DNA of 64,000 bases from Clostridia bacterium (GCA_017410195.1 JAFQRF010000015.1:95553-159552); one strand, 5' to 3'. Shown: positions 1 through 9,546, counted from the first letter of the stretch. Numbers and translations: made by a program. Notes: generated by a model not told the origin, from the sequence alone.

Positions 1-1
1 C

Positions 2-910
2 GAGGCGATAAAGCATAACATCACCACGGTAAAAAGACTTCTTAAATCTTCTTCGCAGATAAAAAGAATACTCAAAGAGTTTAAGCCTGATCTTGTAATC
101 GGATACGGCGGCTACGTCAGCGGACCTGTTCTCAGAATTGCGGCAAAAATGGGTATCCCGACTGCCATTCATGAGCAGAACGCTTATCCCGGCGTTGCAA
201 ATAAAGCTGTTGCAGGTAAAGTTGACAGAGTCATGCTTACCGCAAAGCAGGCTGAGCAATATATGAAGCCGAAAAATCCCTGCGTTGTAACGGGGCTGCC
301 CATAAGAGGTGATATTCTCAAAGGCGACCGTGATTTTGCAAGAGCAGAGCTTGAAGTAGGAAACAAGCCTCTTATAATTTCAATGGGCGGCAGTCTTGGT
401 GCGAAACCCGTCAACGATGCGGTTTTCGGCCTTATTCTCAATAAGTATAGGGATAAAGACTGCGTATTTCTTCACGCGACGGGCAAGAATGCAGAGCAGT
501 TCAGAGCAGAGCTTGAAGAAAAAGGCGTTGACCTTAAATCAAATCCCCATGTAAGGGTTGTTGAATATATTGATATTCCCAAGTGTCTTCCTGCGGCGGA
601 TCTCGTTATATGCCGTTCGGGTGCAAGCACGCTCAGCGAGCTTCAGGCACTCGGAAAGCCTTCTGTACTTATCCCGTCACCCTACGTAACGGAAAATCAT
701 CAGTATCACAACGCGATGGCGCTTGTTGATAACGGAGCGGCTGAAATTCTTGAAGAAAAAGATTTGACTGCCGATTCATTGACAGAGCGTGTCAATTTGC
801 TTCTTTCGGATAAAACAAAGCTTGAAGGAATCGGAAAAAACGCAAAGAAGATGGCTGTTGTTGATGCGACTCAGAGAATTTACGAGACTCTTTGTGAGAT
901 AATGAAATAA
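2..910 (+). CDS. murG: MurG, lipid II-forming N-acetylglucosaminyltransferase (5'-truncated by window edge)
   Basis: Transfers GlcNAc from UDP-GlcNAc to lipid I to give lipid II at the inner face of the membrane. The frame is open from base 2 and encodes about 302 residues; MurG is usually about 360, so some 55-60 N-terminal residues lie outside the window. Family marks seen: GYGGYVSGP and IHEQNAYPG in the acceptor half, then the GGSLGA loop and a SGASTLSEL donor-site segment in the C-terminal half. Any internal ATG start (for example at base 149) would cut off the conserved GGYVSGP motif and is rejected. murA follows after 70 bases, then ftsQ and ftsZ, as in clostridial division clusters. 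Confidence 0.95.
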   Translation, partial: EAIKHNITTVKRLLKSSSQIKRILKEFKPDLVIGYGGYVSGPVLRIAAKMGIPTAIHEQNAYPGVANKAVAGKVDRVMLTAKQAEQYMKPKNPCVVTGLPIRGDILKGDRDFARAELEVGNKPLIISMGGSLGAKPVNDAVFGLILNKYRDKDCVFLHATGKNAEQFRAELEEKGVDLKSNPHVRVVEYIDIPKCLPAADLVICRSGASTLSELQALGKPSVLIPSPYVTENHQYHNAMALVDNGAAEILEEKDLTADSLTERVNLLLSDKTKLEGIGKNAKKMAVVDATQRIYETLCEIMK

Positions 911-980
911 TAATTCACCAATACGGCTTCATTTGAATAGTATGGAACAGAGCTTTCATGCGTTCAAAGGAGCGTGGATT

Positions 981-2237
981 ATGGAAAAACTGGTTATAAA
1001 CGGCGGCAGAATTCTTGACGGAAAGATTAATCTTCAGGGTTCCAAAAACAGTGCGCTGCCGATACTTGCCGCAACTCTTGCTGTAGGGGGAGTCAGTGTT
1101 ATACATAACTGCCCCAAGCTTACGGATGTTTCTGCGGCGTTAAAAATACTTGAACATACCGGCTGTAAGATAAAGCGTGAGGGGCATACTGTTATTGTCG
1201 ATTCCTCAGAGGCATCTGGTGTTGAGATACCCGAATGCATGATGCGTGAAATGCGATCGTCGATTATTTTTCTCGGTGCATTGATTTCGCGCTTCGGAGA
1301 AGGGAGAGTCACGCCTCCGGGAGGCTGCGAGATAGGTCTTCGCCCGATCGACCTGCATCTTTCATCGTTGAGAAAGATGGGCGTTAAGATAGCCGAAAAC
1401 GGCGGAGTGCTTGAATGCAGAACCGAAAACGGTATAAAGGGATGCCACATCAGTCTTGCGTTTCCGAGTGTCGGTGCAACGGAGAATATTATTCTTGCAG
1501 CCCTTTCGGCAAAGGGCGAAACGGTTATTACCAACGCTGCAAGGGAGCCTGAGATAAAAGACCTTGCTGATTATCTCTTGAAGTGCGGTGCGGAAATAAG
1601 CGGCGCAGGTCAGAGTGTTATCAGAATAACGGGAGGGAGAACGCTCCGAGGAGCGGAGCATGCCGTTATACCCGACAGAATTGTTGCTTCAACTTATATG
1701 GCTTGTGCGGCATGTGCGGGTGGCAGAGTTGCCGTAGACGGAGTTGAAAAAGAGCATATACTGCATGTTATTTCGGCGTACGAAGCGGCAGGATGCAGAA
1801 TATCGGTCAAAGGCGGTGAGATGATAATTAAATCTCCCGAAAGACTTTCCAGAATAAAATCTTTGCGCACCATGCCTTATCCCGGCTTTCCGACGGATTC
1901 GCAGGCGATAATTATGGCGGCTTTGTCAACGGCAAACGGAACAAGCGTGATTTCTGAAAAAATATTTGAAAACAGATTCAGACATGTACCCGAGCTAATA
2001 AAAATGGGTGCGGATATCCGTGTCGAGGACGGCTGCATTGCAGTTGTTGAAGGGGTTGAAAGGCTCTGTGGAGCAAGGGTTTCAGCAGGTGACCTTCGCG
2101 GCGGTTGTGCGCTTGCGGTTGCTGCTCTCGGTGCGGAGGGTGAAACGGTTATTGATAATGTATATCACATTGACAGGGGATGCGAAGCGATAGAAAATTG
2201 CTTTTCATGCCTTGGCGCAGATATAAAAAGAGCATAA
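981..2237 (+). CDS. murA: UDP-N-acetylglucosamine 1-carboxyvinyltransferase (MurA)
   Basis: Catalyses the first committed step of peptidoglycan synthesis, adding enolpyruvate from PEP to UDP-GlcNAc in the cytoplasm. The product is 418 residues, the usual length. Lys22-Asn23 of the PEP site is present, and the catalytic cysteine lies in PGGCEIG at about residue 116, so a fosfomycin-sensitive type is expected. The ATG at 981 is chosen because AAGGAG sits at a proper distance upstream and the protein then begins MEKLVINGG as the family does; the open frame continues upstream to 933 without support. It lies between murG and ftsQ (17-base gap). Confidence 0.96.
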   Translation: MEKLVINGGRILDGKINLQGSKNSALPILAATLAVGGVSVIHNCPKLTDVSAALKILEHTGCKIKREGHTVIVDSSEASGVEIPECMMREMRSSIIFLGALISRFGEGRVTPPGGCEIGLRPIDLHLSSLRKMGVKIAENGGVLECRTENGIKGCHISLAFPSVGATENIILAALSAKGETVITNAAREPEIKDLADYLLKCGAEISGAGQSVIRITGGRTLRGAEHAVIPDRIVASTYMACAACAGGRVAVDGVEKEHILHVISAYEAAGCRISVKGGEMIIKSPERLSRIKSLRTMPYPGFPTDSQAIIMAALSTANGTSVISEKIFENRFRHVPELIKMGADIRVEDGCIAVVEGVERLCGARVSAGDLRGGCALAVAALGAEGETVIDNVYHIDRGCEAIENCFSCLGADIKRA

Positions 2238-2254
2238 AAAACGGTGGAGTGGAA

Positions 2255-3214
2255 ATGGACAGAGAAACAAATCAGGGTCAGAGCAGGCAACTGACGCCCG
2301 AGGAAAGAGAAATAAGAAGAAGAAAACTGAAAAGAAAAAGGAATTTTCGTATTGCGATTGTTGTAATCGGATTTCTTCTGATAATCAGTATGATTGTAAG
2401 CCCGATTATTATTTTTGCGGCGTTCAGAGTTAAAACCTTCAGCATTGAAGGTAAAGTGCCTTATACGAACGAAGAGATAATAGCGGCAAGCGGTATTCAG
2501 CAGGGGAAAAGCCTCGTTTTTGCCGATACGGAAGAGGCAAGTGCAAATATCGAAAAGGTGCTGCCCTATACAGATAATGTTGTAATAACAAAAAAGCTCC
2601 CGAGCGGAATTATAATCCGTCTTGAATCGACGGAAAAGGCTTTTGCAACCGAGCTTTCAAACGGCACATTTGCCATGCTCGATAAAAACCTCAAGGTGCT
2701 TGAATATGCACCCGAAATTCCAGAGGGTATAACGCTTATCAAGGGTGCGATTCCAATCAAATCCGAAATCGGCGAATGCCTTGCTTTTGTTAATGAGGTA
2801 ACAAAGGATGATGAGGAAACAGAAACGGGCGACAGAACTTTTTCGCTCATTCTTGAAATCACAAAAGCGATTGCCGAAAACGGAATGAAGGATATTGACC
2901 TTATCGATATTTCAACGAGGAGCAATATACATCTTATCTATCAGAAGCGGATTGTTCTCAATTTGGGCGACAGCTCCGAAATTTCATCAAAGCTTTCGCT
3001 CGGTCAGCGTGTCATTGCCGAAGAAGATACGATTTCACTCACCCAGTCGGGTACGGTTAATCTCACCGTTGCAAAGAAGGCTTATTTCAATCCATCCGAC
3101 CCCGATGATATAAAAGAACTTGTTATATTTAACGGCGGTGAATGGGAAGAAGATGAAAAAAAGCCTGAAAAAGAGCCTTCCGATGATGAAACAACAACCG
3201 AATCTGACGAATAA
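2255..3214 (+). CDS. ftsQ: Cell division protein FtsQ/DivIB
   Basis: Bitopic divisome protein that joins FtsL/DivIC-type partners and recruits later septal proteins. 319 residues: a basic cytoplasmic N-terminus, one membrane helix at about 34-58, then a POTRA-like domain starting VKTFSIEGKVPYTNEEI and a beta domain. The tail is strongly acidic (Glu/Asp/Thr-rich, about residues 295-319). The start at 2255 follows GGTGGAG; the upstream open frame overlaps murA and lacks similarity. Assignment rests on topology, POTRA pattern and position between murA and ftsZ, since sequence conservation in this family is low. Confidence 0.88.
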   Translation: MDRETNQGQSRQLTPEEREIRRRKLKRKRNFRIAIVVIGFLLIISMIVSPIIIFAAFRVKTFSIEGKVPYTNEEIIAASGIQQGKSLVFADTEEASANIEKVLPYTDNVVITKKLPSGIIIRLESTEKAFATELSNGTFAMLDKNLKVLEYAPEIPEGITLIKGAIPIKSEIGECLAFVNEVTKDDEETETGDRTFSLILEITKAIAENGMKDIDLIDISTRSNIHLIYQKRIVLNLGDSSEISSKLSLGQRVIAEEDTISLTQSGTVNLTVAKKAYFNPSDPDDIKELVIFNGGEWEEDEKKPEKEPSDDETTTESDE

Positions 3215-3227
3215 AACGTTCATTATT

Positions 3228-3263
3228 ACCCGAAAATTTGCCGAATATGGCGGATTTTCGGGT
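3228..3263 (+). terminator. Hairpin after ftsQ
   Basis: ACCCGAAAAT pairs with ATTTTCGGGT, with an inner GCC/GGC step. The following T-run is weak, so this may only attenuate read-through into ftsZ. Confidence 0.5.
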
Positions 3264-3321
3264 TAATTATATCCAAATTGTAAAAAAACTTGTAATTTTA
3301 AGATGTTTTTTTAATTTGTTC

Positions 3322-3350
3322 TTGTTTTTTTTATAAATGTATGGTAAGAT
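3322..3350 (+). promoter_or_regulatory. Candidate ftsZ promoter
   Basis: TTGTTT (3322-3327), 17-base spacer, TAAGAT (3345-3350), in AT-rich DNA upstream of ftsZ. A second -10-like TAAAAT lies at 3379-3384. Together with the hairpin before it, this suggests that ftsZ has its own transcription. Confidence 0.5.
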
Positions 3351-3407
3351 AATTCTGTTTAATACTGATTTTATATGGTAAAATAAATCCACAGGGGGTC
3401 AAACCAA

Positions 3408-4664
3408 ATGGCATTTGAAATTGATAATGATTTTGAGAGTGCGGTTCAGATAAAGGTAATCGGTGTCGGCGGCGGCGGCGGAAACGCTGTTAACCGCATG
3501 ATTACTCAGGGCGTTCTCGGCGCAGAGTTCATCGCTGTCAATACAGACAAGCAGGTTCTTGTTCACTCCAAGGCTACCCATAAGATTCAGATTGGCGAAA
3601 AGTCAACTCACGGTCAGGGTGCAGGCGGCAGACCTGAGGTCGGCGCAAAATCTGCAGAAGAAAGCAAGGACGCCATCGCTGATGCTCTTAAAGGCACAGA
3701 TATGGTATTCATAACAACCGGTATGGGCGGCGGCACAGGTACAGGTGCAGCTCCCGTTATCGCTCAGGTTGCAAAGGACATGGGCTGCCTTACCATCGGC
3801 GTAGTAACAAAGCCCTTCAAGTTTGAAGGCCGCAGAAGAATGGTTCAGGCTCAGGAAGGCATTGCAAAGCTCGCAGAGCATGTTGACAGCCTTATTGTTA
3901 TTCCCAACGACAGACTCCGTGCGCTCGACGAAAGAAAGAAGACAATTGCCGAGGCGTTCGCAGAGGCAGACGAAGTTCTTCTTCAGGGTGTCAAGAGCAT
4001 TTCAGAGCTTATCAAGGTTCCCGGCTTCATCAACCTCGACTTCGCAGACGTTACAAGCGTTATGAAGGATGCAGGTTACGCTCATATGGGTGTCGGCAGA
4101 GCAAAGGGTAAGGATAAGGCAGAAACCGCAGCTAATGCAGCAGTTTCAAGTCCTCTTCTCGAAACCTCAATCGCAGGCGCAAAGGGCGTTATCATCAGCA
4201 TTACTGCATCTGAGGATGTTGACCTTGAAGATGTTGAAAATGCAGCAGAAATCATCACCGAAAAGGCACATGAAGAAGCCAACATCACATGGGGTATCGC
4301 ATTTGATCCCGATCTTGATGATGAAATGGTAATCACCGTTATCGCTACCGGTTTTGATTCAAAGAAGGAAGAACCCGTTGTTCCCGCAGCACCCGCTGCT
4401 CCCGCAAATCCCTTCCTTGCAGCGGTTAAGCAGAGCGCTCCCGCAGCAGCTCCCGCTGCACCGGCAGCACCTGTTGCTCCTGCAAAGCCCGCAGCACCCG
4501 CTGCTCCCGCAGGCGCACCCAGTATCCCCAACTTCAATACAAACAATAACAGCCACAACGATGTTTCAAGCGTTTCAAATAACGCAGCCAAGTCAAATGA
4601 CAACGGCTTTGAGGATGACCAGTTTTATATCATGATCAATGATATAATCAAGGGTAAGGAATAA
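3408..4664 (+). CDS. ftsZ: Cell division GTPase FtsZ
   Basis: Tubulin-like GTPase that forms the Z ring at midcell. 418 residues. The N-terminal GTP-binding part shows [13 protein letters not shown] and the tubulin signature [10 protein letters not shown]; the C-terminal polymerisation domain ends near residue 320. It is followed by a low-complexity Ala/Pro linker and an Asn/Ser stretch. The extreme C-terminus, [18 protein letters not shown], does not match the usual DIPxFLR-type tail that binds FtsA/SepF/EzrA. Start supported by AGGGGGT about 10 bases upstream. Confidence 0.97.
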   Translation: MAFEIDNDFESAVQIKVIGVGGGGGNAVNRMITQGVLGAEFIAVNTDKQVLVHSKATHKIQIGEKSTHGQGAGGRPEVGAKSAEESKDAIADALKGTDMVFITTGMGGGTGTGAAPVIAQVAKDMGCLTIGVVTKPFKFEGRRRMVQAQEGIAKLAEHVDSLIVIPNDRLRALDERKKTIAEAFAEADEVLLQGVKSISELIKVPGFINLDFADVTSVMKDAGYAHMGVGRAKGKDKAETAANAAVSSPLLETSIAGAKGVIISITASEDVDLEDVENAAEIITEKAHEEANITWGIAFDPDLDDEMVITVIATGFDSKKEEPVVPAAPAAPANPFLAAVKQSAPAAAPAAPAAPVAPAKPAAPAAPAGAPSIPNFNTNNNSHNDVSSVSNNAAKSNDNGFEDDQFYIMINDIIKGKE

Positions 4665-4684
4665 TTTATTGTTATATATAACAC

Positions 4685-4712
4685 AACCCCGAAACGATTT
4701 GTTTCGGGGTTT
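4685..4712. terminator. Bidirectional terminator between ftsZ and trmO
   Basis: AACCCCGAAAC and GTTTCGGGGTT form an 11-bp stem with a five-base loop, T-rich on both sides. It serves the two convergent genes. Confidence 0.85.
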
Positions 4713-4715
4713 GTT

Positions 4716-5399
4716 TTATATATTTTTGATTTCGATAACAGTGAGCAATTTGTTTTCAACCTTAAACCTCACATCAAATCCTGTAAATTCGATTCCGTAG
4801 ACTCTGTCAGGGATATTCTGATAGCCGGGTCTCGGGTCCTGAGCAAGGACAGCTTTTAATGCCGCTTGTTTTTTTAACGGTATTATTTTTATCAATTCAT
4901 CGGGAATTTCAACGTCAAGCCTGCCCTCTTTTTCGTCAAGGGCGAAGCCGTTGCTTGCCTCCGGGTGAGAATCAACATAGGGCAGATACGGTTTTATGTC
5001 ATAAATCGGTGTTCCGTCGAGCAAATCAGCACCCGAAACACGGATAACACAGCCGTATTTTTCTGTTTTTTCAATTCCGAGAAGCTTAACGCATGAAAGA
5101 CCGATTGGATTCGGGCGGAAAGGGGAGCGGGTTGCAAAAACGCCCATTCTTTTGTTGCCGCCGAGCCTCGGAGGGCGCACGGTCGGTGTCCATTCCTTAT
5201 CCACGCATTCCGAAAACTGCCAGAGAATCCACAGATGCGAGTATTCCTCAATACCTCTCAGTGATTCGGGATTGCGGTATTCGGGTTCAAATATTATCGT
5301 TGCTTCAAGCTCATCAACAAGTCCGCTTTGGCGGGGAATGCCGAATTTCGATGTGAAGTCGGTGCGGATATGAGCAATGACGTTGAGTTCGGTTTTCAT
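4716..5399 (-). CDS. trmO: TrmO/TsaA-family tRNA methyltransferase
   Basis: Predicted to N6-methylate threonylcarbamoyladenosine at position 37 of tRNA-Thr using S-adenosylmethionine. 227 residues of the TsaA/VirR fold. The diagnostic run RPPRLGGNKRMGVFATRSPF and the RPNPIGLS motif are at about residues 76-103, and the GADLLDGTPIYDIKPYLPYVD segment follows. The C-terminal extension (about residues 150-227) is typical of the longer bacterial forms. Monocistronic, convergent with ftsZ. Confidence 0.88.
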   Translation of the reverse strand: MKTELNVIAHIRTDFTSKFGIPRQSGLVDELEATIIFEPEYRNPESLRGIEEYSHLWILWQFSECVDKEWTPTVRPPRLGGNKRMGVFATRSPFRPNPIGLSCVKLLGIEKTEKYGCVIRVSGADLLDGTPIYDIKPYLPYVDSHPEASNGFALDEKEGRLDVEIPDELIKIIPLKKQAALKAVLAQDPRPGYQNIPDRVYGIEFTGFDVRFKVENKLLTVIEIKNI

Positions 5400-5493
5400 A
5401 TTTTCACCTTTTGTAATAATTAGTTAATAATAATGTAATAAAAAGTCATTTACATAATGCTATAATTGTAATAAAGAAAGGGGAGTGAACGGT

Positions 5494-5997
5494 ATGTTAA
5501 AAAAAGAAATGCCTGACAGAGTAAAGATTCTTATCGGGATTGCTTTGTCACTTGTCGTATGGGGTATTGGGGTTCTGGCTTCGGGCGAGGTTTTGACATT
5601 ATACGGATATGACCGTTTTGGCAAGAGAATTGATTTTTTATGTATAATCTTCCCTGTTATTCTGATTTTGTTCGGTTCCGTTATTGCGGCGGTATGTAAA
5701 AGAAATTCAAATGACGCACTGTTTTTCGGCGCATATTTATTTATCGCTGTTCCTGCCTTGTTTTTTATTATTGTTACGTTAAATCCGTTTGAAGTTCCTG
5801 GTTTTCTTACAATACTTTTTTTGATTTTTGCTGCGCTTGCAGTTCCGGCTTTATCCTCGTTTATGGGCTTTTTTAAAGCGGTGTACGGAAACACGTTGCC
5901 TGTAGGCATTTCCGAAGCACATGTTGCATTTTGCATCGCTATGGCGGTTGCAATTGTTTTACCGCTGATACTCTATAAGTTTGTTAAATCAAAATAA
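5494..5997 (+). CDS. Small multi-spanning membrane protein, unknown
   Basis: 167 residues with about five hydrophobic segments (near residues 9-27, 45-64, 73-93, 97-118, 140-160 of the product). I do not recognise a family. The ATG at 5494 is preferred to the in-frame GTG at 5485 because AAAGGGGAG lies eight bases before it and overlaps the GTG. A TATAAT at 5461-5466 may be its -10 box. It stands alone between two convergent neighbours, which gives no functional hint. Confidence 0.65.
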   Translation: MLKKEMPDRVKILIGIALSLVVWGIGVLASGEVLTLYGYDRFGKRIDFLCIIFPVILILFGSVIAAVCKRNSNDALFFGAYLFIAVPALFFIIVTLNPFEVPGFLTILFLIFAALAVPALSSFMGFFKAVYGNTLPVGISEAHVAFCIAMAVAIVLPLILYKFVKSK

Positions 5998-6002
5998 TAA
6001 TG

Positions 6003-6025
6003 TGGGCGGCATAAGCCGCCCATTT
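6003..6025. terminator. Bidirectional terminator
   Basis: TGGGCGGC and GCCGCCCA flank an ATAA loop, followed by a T-run on the plus side. It separates the convergent small membrane protein and GxGYxYP genes. Confidence 0.8.
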
Positions 6026-6026
6026 T

Positions 6027-7694
6027 TTACTCCGGTTTTGCATTTTCGTGAGGAACATTCTTTTCAATCATTGCCATCAGTTCGTCAAGCGTAACAAGCA
6101 CAACATCCTCATCAAGCTGACTTACAAAATATGCAAGATTTCCGATGCTGACTGACCACGGGTGAACGTTGACAACGCTGTAGCCGTTGATAGAATTCAT
6201 ATCGGCAGGGTAGGAATTGACAATCGCCGCCTGTTCATCAAGCCATTCGTTTGTCATTGCTGCGCCCTCACCGCCGGGATGCCAGAGAGAAAGGCGGTAA
6301 GTGATGAAGGGCTTATCGTTAACGAACCATATTCTGCCTTCACCGCCTGCATAGCGGTCGGGGTCAAGGCTGATAACGCCGCCCTTGATATTGTTATATC
6401 TTGCGTAGTATTCGAGTCTGTCTGTAAGAATCTTATCCTCATATTCATTTTCGGGTGTGCCGTCAAGAATCTGAACATAGCTCAATCCGCTTTTTTTCAT
6501 TGAAGCTGCAGTTAAATCCGTGAAACCTGCAAGTGCTTTGAAGGGATATTCAGTCGGATGAATATATCCTGCTCCCGAAACACCTGCCATGAAGTAGTCA
6601 TTTTCGGTTGCATCCGAATAAACCTGATTGACTGTCACGGACGAAAATTCCTGCAGAAGGGGCGGAAATGACCATGTCATCGGAAATTGCTCGCTGAGAG
6701 CCTGCTTACGGTAGAATTCGGCGTATCCGTTCTGAATCCATTGAATGTTATCACCGTCGCTCATAATAAGTGCGCAGTAATGCTTTGTCGGGTCGGTGTA
6801 TTCTTTTGTTACGCTGTGCTTTTGCTGAGGAATTTCGCATTCGAAAGATGAAAGATAGCTCAGATTATGGCTGTGGTCTGAGGGAATGGCGATGTTTCCG
6901 TTTTCCGATGCCTGCCTTACAAATGCAACCTCATATTTAACCCAACCCAGCACAGGAACATTGTCACCTGCATAGTCCATGATTCTGCCACGGAGAAGAT
7001 TTGTGTCCTCATCGTCATCTATATAGAATGTATAGAAGCCCTGCTGAATCGCAAGGTCACGCAGACCTTCAGCGGCGTATTTAAGGCTCACGACCGCACC
7101 GTAATTGAATTCTTCCTTGTGTTTTTCAAAGAAATTCCATTGGAAAAGCAGGTTGTATGTATCGTCTGAAAAATCTTCTTTCAGAGTCAGCCCTGCATCT
7201 GTCGCAAGCTGTTCGAGATTTTCGGGTACGGGTAACCAGCCGTAGAGTGCGGCAAGATTTGTCGCGGCGTTAAGACCTTCCGCTTTTTCACTCGCTCTGT
7301 AAAGAACATATCCTGAATCGGCTATGCAGGATTTGAATTTTTCGAGGAGAGAGGGGAGAGTCCACGGGCTGCCGTTTTCATCGTTGAAGATTATTTCAAT
7401 ACCGCTTTCGGCGATTTTTTCGAGATATTTGTTGCAATAACTGTTGTTGCGGATGAAAATGCAGGGATTTGTTTTTGCAACAATGCCCTGAAGCGCAACC
7501 GCCATATGTTTTGCTCCTTCATCGTGCAGTTGAGCAGCATCAAGAACATAGAGTTTATTGCCGATTTCGTGCTTTTGGCATATAGGTGCGATTTGTTCAA
7601 GCTCCGCATCGGTTTTCGGTGCAGGCAATTCGGGGGTGAAAATTCCGAGAAAAAAGATAGCGATTGAGATGAAAAATGCGGTTATTGATTTCAT
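6027..7694 (-). CDS. Secreted GxGYxYP-family putative glycoside hydrolase
   Basis: 555 residues with a signal peptide (about 1-22), then a region resembling the GxGYxYP N-terminal domain and the C-terminal catalytic-like domain. The segment HYCALIMSDGDNIQW and the name motif region GAGYIHPTEYP (about residues 374-383) are visible. The sixth motif position is His (GAGYIHP) rather than Tyr. The family is predicted to act on polysaccharides, but no substrate can be read from sequence. Single gene with its own promoter; no cell-wall anchor is seen. Confidence 0.8.
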   Translation of the reverse strand: MKSITAFFISIAIFFLGIFTPELPAPKTDAELEQIAPICQKHEIGNKLYVLDAAQLHDEGAKHMAVALQGIVAKTNPCIFIRNNSYCNKYLEKIAESGIEIIFNDENGSPWTLPSLLEKFKSCIADSGYVLYRASEKAEGLNAATNLAALYGWLPVPENLEQLATDAGLTLKEDFSDDTYNLLFQWNFFEKHKEEFNYGAVVSLKYAAEGLRDLAIQQGFYTFYIDDDEDTNLLRGRIMDYAGDNVPVLGWVKYEVAFVRQASENGNIAIPSDHSHNLSYLSSFECEIPQQKHSVTKEYTDPTKHYCALIMSDGDNIQWIQNGYAEFYRKQALSEQFPMTWSFPPLLQEFSSVTVNQVYSDATENDYFMAGVSGAGYIHPTEYPFKALAGFTDLTAASMKKSGLSYVQILDGTPENEYEDKILTDRLEYYARYNNIKGGVISLDPDRYAGGEGRIWFVNDKPFITYRLSLWHPGGEGAAMTNEWLDEQAAIVNSYPADMNSINGYSVVNVHPWSVSIGNLAYFVSQLDEDVVLVTLDELMAMIEKNVPHENAKPE

Positions 7695-7745
7695 AGTATC
7701 AATTCCTTTTTCACTAAGTTAAACTCATGTTTGCTGAATAATAAC

Positions 7746-7774
7746 AGTATAAAACAATTAAACAAGAAAATCAA
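7746..7774 (-). promoter_or_regulatory. Promoter of GxGYxYP gene
   Basis: On the minus strand TTGATT (7774-7769), 17-base spacer, TATACT (7751-7746), about 52 bases upstream of the start codon. Confidence 0.6.
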
Positions 7775-7849
7775 CAAGTATGAGCGGAAATACGGTTTAT
7801 AGAATAAAACTCCATTCATTCTTTTTGCACCGAAAGGTGCGCTTCATTG

Positions 7850-7880
7850 AAAAAAGCACTTCCATTGGAAGTGCTTTTTT
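7850..7880. terminator. Terminator of the tRNA pair
   Basis: Stem AAAAAAGCACTTCC / GGAAGTGCTTTTTT with an ATT loop, directly downstream of tRNA-Thr on the minus strand. It has T-runs in both directions. Confidence 0.85.
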
Positions 7881-7881
7881 C

Positions 7882-7957
<76 letters not shown>

Positions 7958-7967
7958 AAAAATATTA

Positions 7968-8044
7968 TGGCGACCCGGAACGGGCTCGAACCGTCGACCT
8001 CCAGCGTGACAGGCTGGCGTTCTAACCAACTGAACTACCGGGCC
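7968..8044 (-). tRNA. tRNA-Asp (GTC)
   Basis: 77 nt on the minus strand. GGCCCGG pairs with CCGGGTC; the discriminator is G with encoded CCA. Anticodon stem CCAGC/GCTGG encloses CTGTCAC, giving anticodon GTC. First gene of the Asp-Thr pair; ten bases separate them. Confidence 0.95.
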
Positions 8045-8071
8045 ATAGTGCGCTCGTATCGAACGCATGTT

Positions 8072-8100
8072 ATAATACCATATTGTTTTACATTTTTCAA
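8072..8100 (-). promoter_or_regulatory. Promoter of tRNA-Asp/tRNA-Thr
   Basis: Minus-strand TTGAAA (8100-8095), 17-base spacer, TATTAT (8077-8072), 27 bases before the tRNA-Asp 5' end. Confidence 0.75.
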
Positions 8101-8128
8101 GTCTTTTTTGAAAAAAAGTTTAAATAAT

Positions 8129-9412
8129 TCAGATAATCTTTTTGTCGACCGCTTTTTCAACCAGCTCCGCAAAAAGTGCGCAAGACCAGCTGAACCAGCT
8201 TCTTGTGAACGTGTCGGGATTGTTTGCATCAAAGCCCTCGTGCATATATCCTGTGCCGCCGTCGGTTGTTTCAAGCATATGAAGAATATTGCGGATTTCG
8301 TCGGGGTCAGTGCTTGTGAGTCCCTGCATTGAAAGGGCAATGTGCCAGATATATCCCTCGGGCGTGTGAGGACTGCCGACACCCTTTGCGAACTTGCCTT
8401 CGTAATAATAGGGGTTGTCTTTGCTGAGAATGAATCTGCGGGTGTTCATGTATATTTCATCGTTGTAATCGCAGAAGCCGAGGTAGGGTGCAGAAAGAAG
8501 GCTCGGTACGTTGGCATCGTCGAAAAGGAAATAATCACCTTTGCCGTTTACTTCGCAGGCATAGATTTTGCCGTGGTTTTCGTGTTCAACGATTGCGAAT
8601 TCCTCGATACCTTTTTTGATTTGTGATTTGAGAATTCTGCAGTTTTCAATGAGTTCTTTTTCTTCGTGATATGAGGCATTCAGCATTTCGTCAAGATAAC
8701 CGAGAACAACAACTGCAAACATGTTTGATGCAACAAGATAGCCGTATCTGCACGCATCGTCGCTCGGTCTGAAGCCCGACCAGGTCATGCCCGTGTAGTC
8801 AACGGGTTCGCCCATACCGTTATTATGGAGTGTATCCTGATAAGGACAGTTGTTTCTTGTAAATCGGTAAGGCGATTTTTCAAAATGATGCTGTTCGGTC
8901 TGCCAGAGGTCAACGGTTATTTTTGTACTTTCAAGGAAATCTTCTCCGAGTACGGAATTATCACCCGTCGCTTTCCAAAAAAGGTATGCAAGGCGTATGG
9001 GATAACAAAGAGAATCGATTTCATATTTTCTTTCCCATACAATAGGATGATTTTCGGGATAATCATCGAATTCTCTGTGATTATTCGGTTCTTTTTTATA
9101 TGCATTTGCGTAAGGCTCAAGAGAAATATACATTCTCTGCCTTTTAATAACGCCTTTAATGATATCTCTGATATCCTCATTTTCTTTTGCAAGAGGAATG
9201 TAATGCGATACCTCTGCGGTTGAATCTCTCAGCCACATTGCCGGAATATCGCCCGTGAGTACAAAAACAGAGCCGTCTTCGGTGAATTCGGTTGCCGTTT
9301 CGAGTGTGTTGGGGTAGCAGTTGCGGTAAAGCATTGCAAGCTTCGGACTGTATTTTTCTATAACGGAGCAGTATTCGTCCATTCTTTTTTCAACGCATGA
9401 GGGTAGTTTCAT
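8129..9412 (-). CDS. GH125 exo-alpha-1,6-mannosidase
   Basis: 427 residues of the GH125 (MUG157-like) family, which removes alpha-1,6-linked mannose by inversion. The conserved N-terminal segment FVLTGDIPAMWLRDSTAEV, the central EIDSLCYPIRLAY, MTWSGFRPSDDACRYGY (expected to carry the general acid Asp) and the late GGTGYMHEGF segment (expected to carry the base Glu) are all present. No signal peptide, so probably cytoplasmic. Start chosen at 9412 after AGAAAGG. It is separated from the GH38 operon by about 3.5 kb, but the two activities fit the same N-glycan or mannan oligosaccharide route. Confidence 0.92.
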   Translation of the reverse strand: MKLPSCVEKRMDEYCSVIEKYSPKLAMLYRNCYPNTLETATEFTEDGSVFVLTGDIPAMWLRDSTAEVSHYIPLAKENEDIRDIIKGVIKRQRMYISLEPYANAYKKEPNNHREFDDYPENHPIVWERKYEIDSLCYPIRLAYLFWKATGDNSVLGEDFLESTKITVDLWQTEQHHFEKSPYRFTRNNCPYQDTLHNNGMGEPVDYTGMTWSGFRPSDDACRYGYLVASNMFAVVVLGYLDEMLNASYHEEKELIENCRILKSQIKKGIEEFAIVEHENHGKIYACEVNGKGDYFLFDDANVPSLLSAPYLGFCDYNDEIYMNTRRFILSKDNPYYYEGKFAKGVGSPHTPEGYIWHIALSMQGLTSTDPDEIRNILHMLETTDGGTGYMHEGFDANNPDTFTRSWFSWSCALFAELVEKAVDKKII

Positions 9413-9488
9413 ATTCCGGTTTCCTTTCTGGTGTTATTTTTATATGGGCAGAGAAAACGTTCTGCCCGTATGATTTATTAATAAAATA

Positions 9489-9517
9489 ATGATATAATTT
9501 ATAAAAAACATTGTCAA
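9489..9517 (-). promoter_or_regulatory. Promoter of GH125 gene
   Basis: Minus-strand TTGACA (9517-9512), 17-base spacer, TATCAT (9494-9489). It lies back to back with the patatin promoter. Confidence 0.65.
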
Positions 9518-9546
9518 CCTGATTTTTAAACTTTTTGTGACATCGG

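Noticed and set aside
4082..4603. Long Ala/Gly-rich open frames antisense to ftsZ
   Set aside because: They mirror the repetitive Ala/Pro-coding linker of FtsZ, have no ribosome binding site and no family resemblance.
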